From the NCBI GenBank assembly GCA_003492055.1, contig DMZE01000034.1, positions 1-8,107 on the forward strand: a stretch of DNA of 8,107 bases. Direction: 5' to 3'. The notes below the pieces were generated by a model, which worked only from the letters and a program-made list of their open reading frames with translations, did no database searches and was not told where the DNA came from. The stretch is from Cellvibrionales bacterium (GTDB lineage: Bacteria > Pseudomonadota > Gammaproteobacteria > Pseudomonadales > UBA7434). This document shows positions 1 to 7,751 of this stretch, one piece after another. Position 1 is the first letter of the stretch. Each line of letters opens with the position of its first letter. The position numbers were made by a program, and so were the translations under genes.

Positions 1-1102
1 GGCCATTCTTTGGATGCCGAGTCACAAAACGAACGCTCTGGGATAATTCCCTGTGGGTCAGTGGAATACCCGCATACGCTGCACAACCAGCGGCTGCTGT
101 GATACCCGGCACGACCTGAAAGGGAATCTTTTTTTCAATGAGCGCTGTAATTTCTTCGCCACCGCGGCCAAAGATAAAAGGATCACCGCCTTTTAGACGA
201 ACAACTTTATTGCCCGCCTTTGCTAAATCAATAAGTAGTTGATTAATTTCACCTTGCGGTAAAGCATGGTTACTTCTTGCCTTACCCACATAAATTCTTT
301 CGGCATCTCGACGGGTCATATCGACAATAGCTGGTGCAACGAGTCGATCATAAAGCACAACATCCGCACGCTGCATTAGACGAAGCGCTTTAAAGGTTAA
401 AAGATCAGGATCACCCGGCCCTGCACCCACTAAATAAACCTCGCCCTTCATGACATCCGACTTATCTAAAACACCTTTAAGGTATTGATTAAACAACTTG
501 TCGGCTTCATCATTGCGTCCTGCTAATACTCGCTCAGATATTTCACTGTCTAGCATGTTCTCCCAGAACTCTCGCACTCTGGACTCGCTATTATCTAATG
601 CTACTCTAACGGCCGATCGCCGCTCGGCAATAAAATCACCAAGCTCACCGATATTGGCTGCCACACTACTTTCTATCTGGCTGCGTATAGCACGAGCCAG
701 CACCGGCGCAGCGCCTGAACTAGAGACGGAAATTAATAATGGGGTTCTATCAATTAATGCGGGGAAAATAACATTACAGAGATCGGGAGAGTCAACAATA
801 TTTACCAACAGTCCTAATGCGTTAGCATCATGCGCCACACGTTGATTAACAGGTTCAATATCGGTAGCGCCAATAATAAAGATATGACCCTGTAGATCAT
901 CGGAATGATATTCACGTCGCGTTAGAACACCGCCAGACTGCTCGGCTAAATCTGCTAATTTCGGGTCAATTTTCGGCGCTACAACATTAATTGTCGCACC
1001 GGCTTTATTTAACAAAACCGCTTTTCTATAGGCGATGGTGCCGCCGCCAATAATCAGGCAAGATCTTTTTTTAACCTTAAAGCACAGCGGTAAATAATCC
1101 AA
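1..1102 (-). CDS. cysG: Siroheme synthase CysG, trifunctional (3' end cut by window edge)
   Basis: CysG makes siroheme from uroporphyrinogen III: the C-terminal half methylates it with SAM to precorrin-2, and the N-terminal half oxidises it with NAD+ and inserts iron. The 367 visible codons contain an N-terminal Rossmann motif (IIGGG, residues 17-21) and the family's dehydrogenase/chelatase aspartate at D104 (NIVDSP). S128 sits at the position that is phosphorylated in Salmonella CysG. The methyltransferase part begins with VGAGPGD (225-231), followed by YDRL (D252), VGK (K274), RLKGGDPFIFGRGGEE (302-317) and VPGITAA (331-337). About 90-100 C-terminal residues lie beyond the edge. The start is TTG at 1102: an in-frame TGA lies five codons upstream with no ATG or GTG between, and MDYLPL aligns with E. 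coli MDHLPI. No clear Shine-Dalgarno is seen. The gene starts 29 nt after serS, so it is probably cotranscribed and coupled to it. Confidence 0.95.
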   Translation of the reverse strand, partial: MDYLPLCFKVKKRSCLIIGGGTIAYRKAVLLNKAGATINVVAPKIDPKLADLAEQSGGVLTRREYHSDDLQGHIFIIGATDIEPVNQRVAHDANALGLLVNIVDSPDLCNVIFPALIDRTPLLISVSSSGAAPVLARAIRSQIESSVAANIGELGDFIAERRSAVRVALDNSESRVREFWENMLDSEISERVLAGRNDEADKLFNQYLKGVLDKSDVMKGEVYLVGAGPGDPDLLTFKALRLMQRADVVLYDRLVAPAIVDMTRRDAERIYVGKARSNHALPQGEINQLLIDLAKAGNKVVRLKGGDPFIFGRGGEEITALIEKKIPFQVVPGITAAAGCAAYAGIPLTHRELSQSVRFVTRHPKNG

Positions 1103-1131
1103 AGAACACGACCATCAAAAAAAAGCTGAAA

Positions 1132-2415
1132 TTAAATACTAAGTAAACCGTTCATATAAGGCTGTAAGGCTTTAGGAATACTAATAGTGCCATCCTGATT
1201 TTGATGGTTTTCAAGTACGGCAACCAAGGTACGACCCACGGCCAAACCCGAACCGTTTAAAGTATGAAGCAGTTCTGGCTTTGCTGACTCCGCACTGCGA
1301 GTGCGCGCTTTTAATCGTCGAGCTTGATAATCACCAAAGTTGCTGCATGAACTAATTTCACGATAACAGTCTTGTGCTGGCAGCCACACTTCAAGGTCAT
1401 AGGTTTTACGAGAACCAAAAGACAAATCACCGCCACATAAAATCACTTTACGGTAGGGTAAATCTAATTTTTGAAGAATAGACTCAGCATGCCCTGTTAA
1501 TGTCTCGAGTGCTTGAGCAGAATCTTCGGCTTTAACCACCTGCACTAGCTCAACTTTTTCAAACTGATGCTGACGAATTAAACCGCGGGTATCGCGACCA
1601 TGACTGCCCGCTTCACTTCGAAAACAAGATGTATGAGCAACAAACTTAAGCGGCAGTGTTTTGACATCAACAATCGTGTCACGCACAAGATTCGTTACAG
1701 GCACTTCGGCTGTTGGGATTAAGTAATAGTCAGAATCTACCGTTAGCTTAAAAAGGTCCTCTTCAAACTTAGGTAGCTGCCCAGTTCCGGTTAACGCTTC
1801 CGCATTAACAATTAACGGCACATTCACTTCCAAATAGTTATTCTCATCGGTATGTTGATCGAGCATAAATTGCGCCAAGGCACGATGTAAACGTGCAACA
1901 CCACCTTTTAAAACCGCAAAACGAGTGCCTGTCATTTGTGCTGCCACTTCAAAATCTAAGCCTTGAGCTTTTGCACCGAGTGCAACATGATCAAGCACAT
2001 CAAAATCAAATGAACGCGGTGTACCCCAGCGAAGCACTTCAACATTATCTGACTCATCTTTACCGGCAGGTACTTCAGCGTCGGGAATATTAGGAACGTC
2101 ATATAAAAACTGCTGGAGTTTTTCATCGACATTACTGGCTTGCTGCTTAAGTGTTGAGAGGCTGCTATCAATAAGCGCCAACGTTTCATTCACTTGCGCT
2201 TTGGCATCATCAACCGATAATCCACTCTGCACCAACTCTCCAATTTTCTTAGAGGCTTGCTTACGCTTAGCTAATAACGACTGCGATTCAATATCACTGT
2301 GCTTACGCTCAGCATCAAGCGCTTCAAATTGCGCCTTATCTAATTGGTAACCTTTAATGGTCAGCGCTTCAGCAACATCATCTAAATGGCTGCGTAAATA
2401 TTTAATATCAAGCAT
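1132..2415 (-). CDS. serS: Seryl-tRNA synthetase (class II)
   Basis: SerS charges tRNA-Ser with serine in the cytoplasm and also supplies the Ser-tRNA-Sec precursor where selenocysteine is used. At 427 residues it matches the usual bacterial length (E. coli about 430). Residues 1-110 form the charged, heptad-rich antiparallel coiled-coil arm that grips the long variable arm of the tRNA. The class II core follows: TAEVPVTN (235-242) in the serine/ATP pocket, motif 2 with [15 protein letters not shown] (265-279) and the following QFEKVEL, and motif 3 with [16 protein letters not shown] (388-403). The start MLDIKYLR is the canonical N-terminus. An AAGG Shine-Dalgarno (2427-2430) lies 11 nt before the ATG. 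The 77-nt gap from crcB contains a CATAAT hexamer but no convincing -35 box, so an own promoter is possible but not shown. Nothing appears truncated or altered. Confidence 0.98.
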   Translation of the reverse strand: MLDIKYLRSHLDDVAEALTIKGYQLDKAQFEALDAERKHSDIESQSLLAKRKQASKKIGELVQSGLSVDDAKAQVNETLALIDSSLSTLKQQASNVDEKLQQFLYDVPNIPDAEVPAGKDESDNVEVLRWGTPRSFDFDVLDHVALGAKAQGLDFEVAAQMTGTRFAVLKGGVARLHRALAQFMLDQHTDENNYLEVNVPLIVNAEALTGTGQLPKFEEDLFKLTVDSDYYLIPTAEVPVTNLVRDTIVDVKTLPLKFVAHTSCFRSEAGSHGRDTRGLIRQHQFEKVELVQVVKAEDSAQALETLTGHAESILQKLDLPYRKVILCGGDLSFGSRKTYDLEVWLPAQDCYREISSCSNFGDYQARRLKARTRSAESAKPELLHTLNGSGLAVGRTLVAVLENHQNQDGTISIPKALQPYMNGLLSI

Positions 2416-2492
2416 GAAATTTAAAGCCTTGTGTCAATCAAATCTATTATGGATAAAGCTGATGCGTTTTAACCCAACAACAACTCGTTAAA

Positions 2493-2894
2493 TCAGTACC
2501 AACGAGCAAGCTCAATGCCCGCCCATGTCAAAAACAAGCATATTATCACGCTGCTAAGGACATATACCATTGCCGATAGCCATTCACCTTGCTGTAATAA
2601 GCCAACGGTTTCTAAAGAAAAGGTCGAAAAGGTTGTTAAAGCACCTAGAAAACCAACCACGAGTAATGGACGCCAACTCTCGGCAATTAAACCCTTCTCG
2701 GTAATAACTACAAACAAGACGCCAATGAGAAGTGCCCCCACTGCATTAGCGATCAACGTGCCGATTAATGCCGCTGTCGGCATTAACGCTTCAAACCGCT
2801 GCACAGCCCACAGACTTATAGCATATCTAAGCATAGCGCCTAAAGCGCCACCAAGACCAACAGCCATAAACGTAGCGTATGTTGCTTGAATCAC
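2493..2894 (-). CDS. crcB: Fluoride ion channel CrcB/Fluc
   Basis: CrcB (Fluc) is a small inner-membrane channel that works as a dual-topology dimer and lets fluoride leave the cell. The 133 residues form four hydrophobic segments at about 9-30, 42-65, 76-99 and 106-127. Family signatures are present: GGALGAMLRY (15-24), GTLIANAVGALLIG (45-58) with pore asparagine N50, and GFLGALTTFSTF (81-92) with F89 and F92. These three residues match N41, F80 and F83 of Fluc-Ec2 by constant offset. The start is GTG at 2894, chosen because AAGGG lies 9 nt upstream. The in-frame ATG at codon 10 (2867) has no Shine-Dalgarno and would shorten the first membrane segment's lead-in. The gene sits 71 nt after rarA and 77 nt before serS on the same strand. 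I see no fluoride riboswitch in the leader. A single copy implies a homodimer unless another copy exists elsewhere. Confidence 0.95.
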   Translation of the reverse strand: MIQATYATFMAVGLGGALGAMLRYAISLWAVQRFEALMPTAALIGTLIANAVGALLIGVLFVVITEKGLIAESWRPLLVVGFLGALTTFSTFSLETVGLLQQGEWLSAMVYVLSSVIICLFLTWAGIELARWY

Positions 2895-2903
2895 TATAGA
2901 TTA

Positions 2904-2908
2904 CCCTT
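2904..2908 (-). promoter_or_regulatory. Ribosome binding site that sets the crcB GTG start
   Basis: On the minus strand the hexamer-like AAAAGGG ends 9 nt before the GTG at 2894-2892, with AAGGG at these positions. No comparable purine run precedes the downstream ATG at 2867. This favours GTG as the start. Confidence 0.65.
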
Positions 2909-2917
2909 TTATCGATT

Positions 2918-2941
2918 ACGAGCGCCAAAAATTGCGTTCGT
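2918..2941 (-). other. Imperfect hairpin in the rarA-crcB gap
   Basis: ACGAACGC and GCGCTCGT (minus strand) can pair over 8 positions with one A-C mismatch around the loop AATTTTTG. In the transcribed direction no U-run follows, so it does not look like an intrinsic terminator. It lies in the crcB leader between a TATAAT (2945-2950) and the ribosome binding site. The role is unknown; it may be chance or a leader structure affecting crcB translation. Confidence 0.35.
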
Positions 2942-2944
2942 TGA

Positions 2945-2950
2945 ATTATA
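2945..2950 (-). promoter_or_regulatory. Candidate -10 box (TATAAT) before crcB
   Basis: A perfect TATAAT on the minus strand lies just after the rarA stop codon, preceded by a run of seven T. There is no recognisable -35 hexamer at 16-18 nt spacing and no extended -10 TG, so this is only a candidate for a secondary promoter serving crcB-serS-cysG. Confidence 0.25.
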
Positions 2951-2965
2951 AAAAAACCTTATTCG

Positions 2966-4339
2966 TTAGAGGTCTTCATGTTGATAGCGCGGTTGCTCGC
3001 TGCCTGCATCTAGGGCTTTAAAGCGCTCAAGCTTAGCTTTTATCTTAGCCTCAAGCCCCTGCTCGGTTGGCTGATACAACACTTCATCTTTAATGGCTTC
3101 AGGAAAATAATTCTCACCAACCACATAAGATTCATCGTAATCATGGGCATATTTATATTCCATACCGTAATCTAACGATTTCATTAATTCGGTAGGTGCA
3201 TTACGGAGATGCAGAGGAACAGGCTCGGCACCATACTCGCTGGCCATCTGCTTTGCTTTTGCTAAAGCCTTATAAACAGCATTGCTTTTTGGTGCTACCG
3301 CTAAATAGACAACCGCTTGCGCCAAACTTAACTCGCCTTCAGGGCTTCCTAAACGACTCTGTACATCCCAAGCATTTAACGCCACTGTTAAGGCGCGAGG
3401 GTCGGCATTACCAATATCTTCACTAGCCATACGCACAACGCGACGCGCAATATAAAGCGGATCACAACCGCCTTCAAGCATACGGGCAAACCAATAAAGC
3501 GCAGCATCTGGCGCACTCCCTCTTACCGATTTATGCAGCGCTGATATTTGGTCGTAAAAGTGTTCGCCCTTATTATCAAATCGAGAAGCTCGCTCACGCA
3601 GAACCTCTGCTAATAGCTTGTCATCAACCCTGCTAAGATTTCTTGCGCTAGCAAACTGAACCGCAAGCTCAAGCATACCTAAAGCGGAGCGCGCATCGCC
3701 ATCGGCCACATCGGCGATTTTAGCGATCAATGCTGCATCTATATCAACACCGGAATCACCAAGTCCATTATCAACATCATTAATAGCGCGAGTTAATACT
3801 TTGATTAAATCTGCAGTCGACAACGATTGCAATGTATAAACACGCACGCGCGATAACAGTGCATTATTCAATTCGAAGGAGGGATTCTCGGTAGTTGCGC
3901 CTATAAAAATAAATAGGCCATCTTCTATATGCGGCAATAAAGCATCTTGTTGTGACTTATTAAAACGATGGACTTCATCAATAAAAAGCAAGGTGCTTAT
4001 ATTGCTCTGTTGACGCTGCCGCGCAAGCTCAACGACCTGTCGAATATCTTTTACACCCGCGCTCACAGCAGAGAGGGTTTCAAATTCAGCATTGCTCTGC
4101 ATAGCAAGTATTTTAGCTAACGTTGTCTTACCGGTACCTGGCGGACCCCATAAAATCATCGAATGCAGCTCACCTTTTAGCATGGCTTGACGCAAGGCAG
4201 AATCAGGACCGAGAATATGCTCCTGACCACAATAGCTTTCTAGATTTGTCGGCCTAACACGGGCAGCCAGCGGTTTATTACTGCGCGAATGCAGTGTTGA
4301 ATCATTAAAATTAAAACCACTGGTGAGAGCATCAGTCAT
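2966..4339 (-). CDS. rarA: Replication-associated recombination protein RarA (MgsA), AAA+ ATPase
   Basis: RarA is a cytoplasmic AAA+ ATPase related to clamp-loader and RuvB-type proteins and to yeast Mgs1/WRNIP1. It acts at stalled or collapsed replication forks and binds SSB. The 457 residues compare with about 447 in E. coli. Visible parts are RVRPTNLESYCGQEHILG (28-44) before the ATPase core, Walker A GPPGTGKTT (65-73), Walker B LLFIDE (117-122) with the VHRFNKSQQDALLP extension, sensor 1 GATTENPSF (147-155), a likely arginine finger in LLSR (R164) and sensor 2 GDARSAL (214-220). The C-terminal tetramerisation part includes SEDIGNADP (306-314) and APKSNAVYKA (349-358). The ATG overlaps the lolA stop by one base (TAATG) with no separate Shine-Dalgarno, which points to translational coupling. 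The lolA-rarA pair is a familiar gammaproteobacterial neighbourhood. Confidence 0.97.
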   Translation of the reverse strand: MTDALTSGFNFNDSTLHSRSNKPLAARVRPTNLESYCGQEHILGPDSALRQAMLKGELHSMILWGPPGTGKTTLAKILAMQSNAEFETLSAVSAGVKDIRQVVELARQRQQSNISTLLFIDEVHRFNKSQQDALLPHIEDGLFIFIGATTENPSFELNNALLSRVRVYTLQSLSTADLIKVLTRAINDVDNGLGDSGVDIDAALIAKIADVADGDARSALGMLELAVQFASARNLSRVDDKLLAEVLRERASRFDNKGEHFYDQISALHKSVRGSAPDAALYWFARMLEGGCDPLYIARRVVRMASEDIGNADPRALTVALNAWDVQSRLGSPEGELSLAQAVVYLAVAPKSNAVYKALAKAKQMASEYGAEPVPLHLRNAPTELMKSLDYGMEYKYAHDYDESYVVGENYFPEAIKDEVLYQPTEQGLEAKIKAKLERFKALDAGSEQPRYQHEDL

Positions 4340-5049
4340 TAGCGGTGAATAATATCGGTGTCGGCGGGAGGATCTAAAACAAACAAGCTATCTGCTATGA
4401 CTGTATTAATATCAATGCCAGTGAATTCAAAGCGACTATTTTGCTGCATGTCATCAAGTATTGAGATAGCTTGCAACACTCCACCTTTAAATTCCAGTGA
4501 AAGCATTTCAAAGAGCCCATCATTAGCTATCGGCTTTAAATTAAATAACTGTCGTGACGGTAGGTTTTTATCTGCGGCGTGAGCGGTAACTGCTTTTATA
4601 TTTGAAACTATAAACTGACTTGCAATCGCCTCTGCATTCCCAGATAACAAGAGCACTGGCATAGCAGAAAGCTGATCTGATAATGGCTCAATAATTAACT
4701 GATCAATATCACTATCATATTGAAAAAACTGCTGCTCATTGACAATAAGCGTTTGCTCGAAAGGTTCAATAATATCCCATCGCAATTGATGCGGTCGTAC
4801 TAACCGAATCTTACCTGTCGACTGATCAATAATATCGCCGTTGGCATCACGAACGGTTTGCTGAAAATGAGCCTGAAAATAGCTACTGCTTGAAAGTAAG
4901 AGCGCCAATTGCTCATAGTCACTCGCTAATGAGGCTTCGTTGTGCGCTTCGCAAGCAGAGAGAGGTATCGCAGTAACTGACATAGCCGACATAAAGATGA
5001 AAAGCTGAAAGCTATGGATGAATTTTTTAGTTTGCATAATTAACTGCAT
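4339..5049 (-). CDS. lolA: Outer-membrane lipoprotein carrier protein LolA
   Basis: LolA is the periplasmic chaperone that takes lipoproteins from LolCDE in the inner membrane to LolB in the outer membrane. From the ATG at 5049 it has 236 residues, about 30 more than E. coli LolA, largely because of the long N-terminus. A signal peptide is clear: lysines at 8-9, then a hydrophobic stretch to about residue 32. Family features are YFQAHFQQTVRD (57-68), GKIRLVRPHQLRWDI (79-93) with the conserved Arg-Pro, LIVNEQQFFQYD (101-112) and the C-terminal LFVLDPP. The mature start is odd: LSAC (30-33) is a perfect lipobox although LolA is normally soluble. I chose this ATG because AAAGG lies 10 nt upstream. 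An upstream TTG (5067) lacks a ribosome site, and an ATG at 5037 is also possible. It lies downstream of ftsK and overlaps rarA by one base. Confidence 0.93.
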   Translation of the reverse strand: MQLIMQTKKFIHSFQLFIFMSAMSVTAIPLSACEAHNEASLASDYEQLALLLSSSSYFQAHFQQTVRDANGDIIDQSTGKIRLVRPHQLRWDIIEPFEQTLIVNEQQFFQYDSDIDQLIIEPLSDQLSAMPVLLLSGNAEAIASQFIVSNIKAVTAHAADKNLPSRQLFNLKPIANDGLFEMLSLEFKGGVLQAISILDDMQQNSRFEFTGIDINTVIADSLFVLDPPADTDIIHR

Positions 5050-5059
5050 TTTAAAGCGA

Positions 5060-5064
5060 CCTTT
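5060..5064 (-). promoter_or_regulatory. Ribosome binding site favouring the lolA ATG at 5049
   Basis: Minus-strand AAAGG lies 10 nt before ATG 5049-5047. It falls inside the reading frame that would begin at TTG 5067, which itself lacks an upstream purine run, so the shorter ATG form is preferred. Confidence 0.55.
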
Positions 5065-5173
5065 CAAATACTTATTACAACGGCTTTTGACATACTGCTA
5101 GCGACTTTTTCCTACACCATTAACGCGAATAATTTAGGACAGCGACAATGGCTATTTATCCATAAAAAAATCG

Positions 5174-5221
5174 CTTTCAGGCTGCCATTCTTTCAGGCTA
5201 TCTTTCTTTCAGGCTACCTTC
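5174..5221 (-). repeat. Three-copy 16-bp tandem repeat spanning the ftsK stop codon
   Basis: Three consecutive 16-bp units occupy 5174-5189, 5190-5205 and 5206-5221. Each carries the invariant core CTTTCAGGCT (plus strand; AGCCTGAAAG on the coding strand) followed by six variable bases. The ftsK TAG (5216-5214) lies in the unit nearest the gene, so the array is transcribed as the start of the ftsK-lolA spacer. The distal unit (5174-5189) also matches 14 of 16 bases of ftsK coding sequence at 5243-5258. It is too short and non-palindromic to be a typical REP element or terminator. Confidence 0.85.
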
Positions 5222-7628
5222 GAGGCGGAGGTGGAGCAATGACTTCCCGGCTGCCATTATGCTGCATTTCACTAATTACGCCTGCCGCTTCCATCGATTC
5301 AATCATACGAGCGGCGCGATTATAACCAATGCGCAATTTGCGCTGTACCGAAGAAATAGAGGCCTTACGAGTTTCGGTCACAAACATCACCGCTTCATCA
5401 TAAAGCGCATCTTGCTCATTATCACTACTTTCTGCAGACTCAAGCCCAGGAATACCATCACCACCGGCACCACCTTCATCAATAAGATCGGGCAGATAAT
5501 CGGGCTCGGCTCTTGCACGCCAATCATCGGCTACTCTATGCACCTCATCATCAGAAACAAATGCACCATGAACACGAATAGGCACCCCGCTTCCAGGCGG
5601 CAAATAAAGCATATCACCATGGCCTAATAACTGCTCGGCGCCACCTTGATCGAGGATAGTACGCGAATCGATTCTTGACGATACCTGAAAGGCAATACGC
5701 GTGGGTACATTGGCTTTTATTAAACCGGTAATAACATCAACCGATGGTCGCTGTGTTGCTAATACTAAGTGAATACCGGCGGCTCGAGCCTTTTGTGCAA
5801 TACGCGCAATCAATTGCTCAACTTTTTTACCGACAATCATAATCATGTCGGCAAACTCATCAATAACAACAACAATGTGCGGTAAGGTTTCAAGGTCTGG
5901 CGGAATTTGATCATCAACATCAATTATTGACAATGGATCTGGTTGCCAAACAGGGTCAGTAATCGTTTCACCCGCGGCAGTAGCATCGGTAATTTTTTTA
6001 TTAAAGCCATCTAAATTTCTAACGCCCATGGCGGCCATTAATTTATAACGGCGCTCCATCTCGGCAACACACCAACGTAAACCGTTAGCGGCATCTTTCA
6101 TATCTGTGATAACCGGCGTTAATAAATGCGGTATCCCCTCGTAAACACTTAGCTCTAGCATTTTAGGGTCAATCAAAATTAGACGAACTTCATCGGGCGT
6201 TGCTTTATAAAGTAAGCTAAGCAACATGGCGTTAACACCTACCGATTTACCAGAGCCAGTAGTACCGGCAACGAGCAAATGAGGCATTTTTGCTAAATCT
6301 GCGACAATGGGCTCACCTGCTATATCGTGACCTAGGGCCAGCGTTAGGTGCGAACTCGCCTCAGTGTAAACCGGTGCCGTTAAAACCTCGCTAAGCATAA
6401 CCATGGCTCGATTTTCATTCGGTATTTCTATACCAACAAAAGACTTACCAGGAATAACCTCTACAATACGCACACTAATAACAGCTAACGAGCGCGCTAA
6501 ATCTTTGGCCAAATTACTAATACGGCTAACCTTTACGCCGGCCGCAGGTTGTATTTCAAATCGCGTAACAACCGGACCAGGGAGTACTGATTTCACTTCG
6601 GCTTTAATACCAAAATCAGCCAGTTTAGTTTCTAGTAGCCCTGAAAGCTGTGTTAGCTGATCAGAGGTAAAACCTATTTGACGTCCTGCTACAGGCTCAT
6701 CAAGTAAATCGAAATCAGGCACCTCTAACGGCTCGCCATTATTGCGCTCTCGCCTAACCGGCTTAGGTAATTTCTTTTTAGCGGGTGGCTTAGATTTAGC
6801 CGTAGGTAAAAGCGACTCAGCCGATTGTTTTATTTGGGTAATCATTGCGCCTACAGAAATCTCTTCATCAATCGCAGCGGGCTTTTGTGCTTGGATGGGC
6901 GCGGGCTTGATAACAGCAGTAGGCGCTTTTAAACGAGCCGCTTCTTTATCTCGACGACGTTGTCTAGCGAGTTCTCGTCGACGATCATTCCAGTCGATAA
7001 ACCATGTGATAAAACGGTCAATCAATACGACTGTCGATGCACCGACACGATCCATTAGCGCCAGCCAAGATATTTCAGCAAATAAGGTTAAGCCGAATAA
7101 GGTAATGGCCAACATCAGTAAAACTGTTCCGGCAGGATGAAGAACTTGTAAGAGACCCTCTTTTACGATAGAGCCAAGATAGCCGCCGCTACCAAAAGGC
7201 AAGCTGGCTTGATCAGTGATCGTCGACAATGACAGCAAACAAGTAAAACCCATTAAAACTAAAATGAGACCTGCCAACTTCAATGCAACCGTTAGACCGT
7301 CGAAACGAAAGGCATCATAGCGATCACGAAAAATAAGCCACGCCCGATGCATCAATGCAAAGGGGATTAAATAAGCGGTATAGCCAAACAAAGAAAAAAG
7401 TACATCCGAAAACCAGGCACCTGACATACCCGCCGTATTTCGGACTGCACTGTGATCTCCGGTTGCTGACCAACTCGGGTCTTGAGCACTATAACTAAAC
7501 AAAGCCATCAAAAAATAACCCGCAATGGCCAATAGCGCAATTAACGTCCCTTCGCGGACAACGAGCAACAAAGCACCTGATTCATCAGTAGGCTGAGATT
7601 TAGCTGAGCCTTTTGGAGTTTTTGCCAT
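5214..7628 (-). CDS. ftsK: DNA translocase FtsK
   Basis: FtsK is the septum-anchored, ATP-driven DNA pump that clears and aligns chromosome termini and activates XerCD at dif. The 804 residues are much shorter than E. coli FtsK (1329) because the linker is short, as in Pseudomonas-type proteins. Four membrane segments lie at about 22-46, 77-100, 113-135 and 165-190. A basic, proline-rich linker (215-300, with [13 protein letters not shown]) follows. The motor has an alpha domain (about 315-400), Walker [10 protein letters not shown] (454-462, K461) and Walker [11 protein letters not shown] (586-595, D590/E591), then [21 protein letters not shown]. The C-terminal gamma winged helix (about 740-798, with [18 protein letters not shown]) reads KOPS sites. 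The ATG is fixed by an in-frame TAA six codons upstream; no clear Shine-Dalgarno is seen. It heads the minus-strand cluster and is divergent from trxB. The protein looks intact. Confidence 0.98.
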   Translation of the reverse strand: MAKTPKGSAKSQPTDESGALLLVVREGTLIALLAIAGYFLMALFSYSAQDPSWSATGDHSAVRNTAGMSGAWFSDVLFSLFGYTAYLIPFALMHRAWLIFRDRYDAFRFDGLTVALKLAGLILVLMGFTCLLSLSTITDQASLPFGSGGYLGSIVKEGLLQVLHPAGTVLLMLAITLFGLTLFAEISWLALMDRVGASTVVLIDRFITWFIDWNDRRRELARQRRRDKEAARLKAPTAVIKPAPIQAQKPAAIDEEISVGAMITQIKQSAESLLPTAKSKPPAKKKLPKPVRRERNNGEPLEVPDFDLLDEPVAGRQIGFTSDQLTQLSGLLETKLADFGIKAEVKSVLPGPVVTRFEIQPAAGVKVSRISNLAKDLARSLAVISVRIVEVIPGKSFVGIEIPNENRAMVMLSEVLTAPVYTEASSHLTLALGHDIAGEPIVADLAKMPHLLVAGTTGSGKSVGVNAMLLSLLYKATPDEVRLILIDPKMLELSVYEGIPHLLTPVITDMKDAANGLRWCVAEMERRYKLMAAMGVRNLDGFNKKITDATAAGETITDPVWQPDPLSIIDVDDQIPPDLETLPHIVVVIDEFADMIMIVGKKVEQLIARIAQKARAAGIHLVLATQRPSVDVITGLIKANVPTRIAFQVSSRIDSRTILDQGGAEQLLGHGDMLYLPPGSGVPIRVHGAFVSDDEVHRVADDWRARAEPDYLPDLIDEGGAGGDGIPGLESAESSDNEQDALYDEAVMFVTETRKASISSVQRKLRIGYNRAARMIESMEAAGVISEMQHNGSREVIAPPPPRR

Positions 7629-7699
7629 AATGGTTTTTACGCTTTAAATCGGTTCATTTCTGATCAATCTGCTCGCTATCAGCAGAACTCATCTCTAGT

Positions 7700-7751
7700 T
7701 GTGTAGGAAACTAAAAAACGGCCCAAACATCAAGGTACAATTCCCTACACA
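7700..7751. repeat. 8-bp inverted repeat TGTGTAGG / CCTACACA
   Basis: TGTGTAGG at 7700-7707 is the exact reverse complement of CCTACACA at 7744-7751, 36 nt apart. The same sequence GTGTAGGAAA occurs upstream of lolA (5108-5117, minus strand). It could be a paired binding site for a regulator of ftsK and/or trxB. Its right arm overlaps the hairpin at 7737-7763, so the two structures would exclude each other in RNA. Confidence 0.45.

Noticed and set aside
498..845. 115-residue plus-strand ORF opposite cysG
   Set aside because: It lies fully antisense to conserved cysG codons, has low-complexity Ser/Arg/Ala composition and has no recognisable domain.
1103..1131. Intrinsic terminator between serS and cysG (eight T on the minus strand)
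   Set aside because: The T-run has no GC-rich stem before it, so it is just an AT-rich gap.
2515..2889. 124-residue plus-strand ORF almost exactly opposite crcB
   Set aside because: It is an antisense shadow: the crcB strand has all Fluc signature motifs, while this translation has no family features.
5068..5213. Small gene or sRNA in the ftsK-lolA spacer
   Set aside because: There is no ORF with a start and ribosome site, no terminator hairpin with a T-run and no clear promoter pair; only the repeat and the GTGTAGG motif stand out.
6742..7140. 132-residue plus-strand ORF opposite the ftsK linker and membrane region
   Set aside because: It is antisense to a clear FtsK reading frame and its composition reflects the complement of basic and proline codons.
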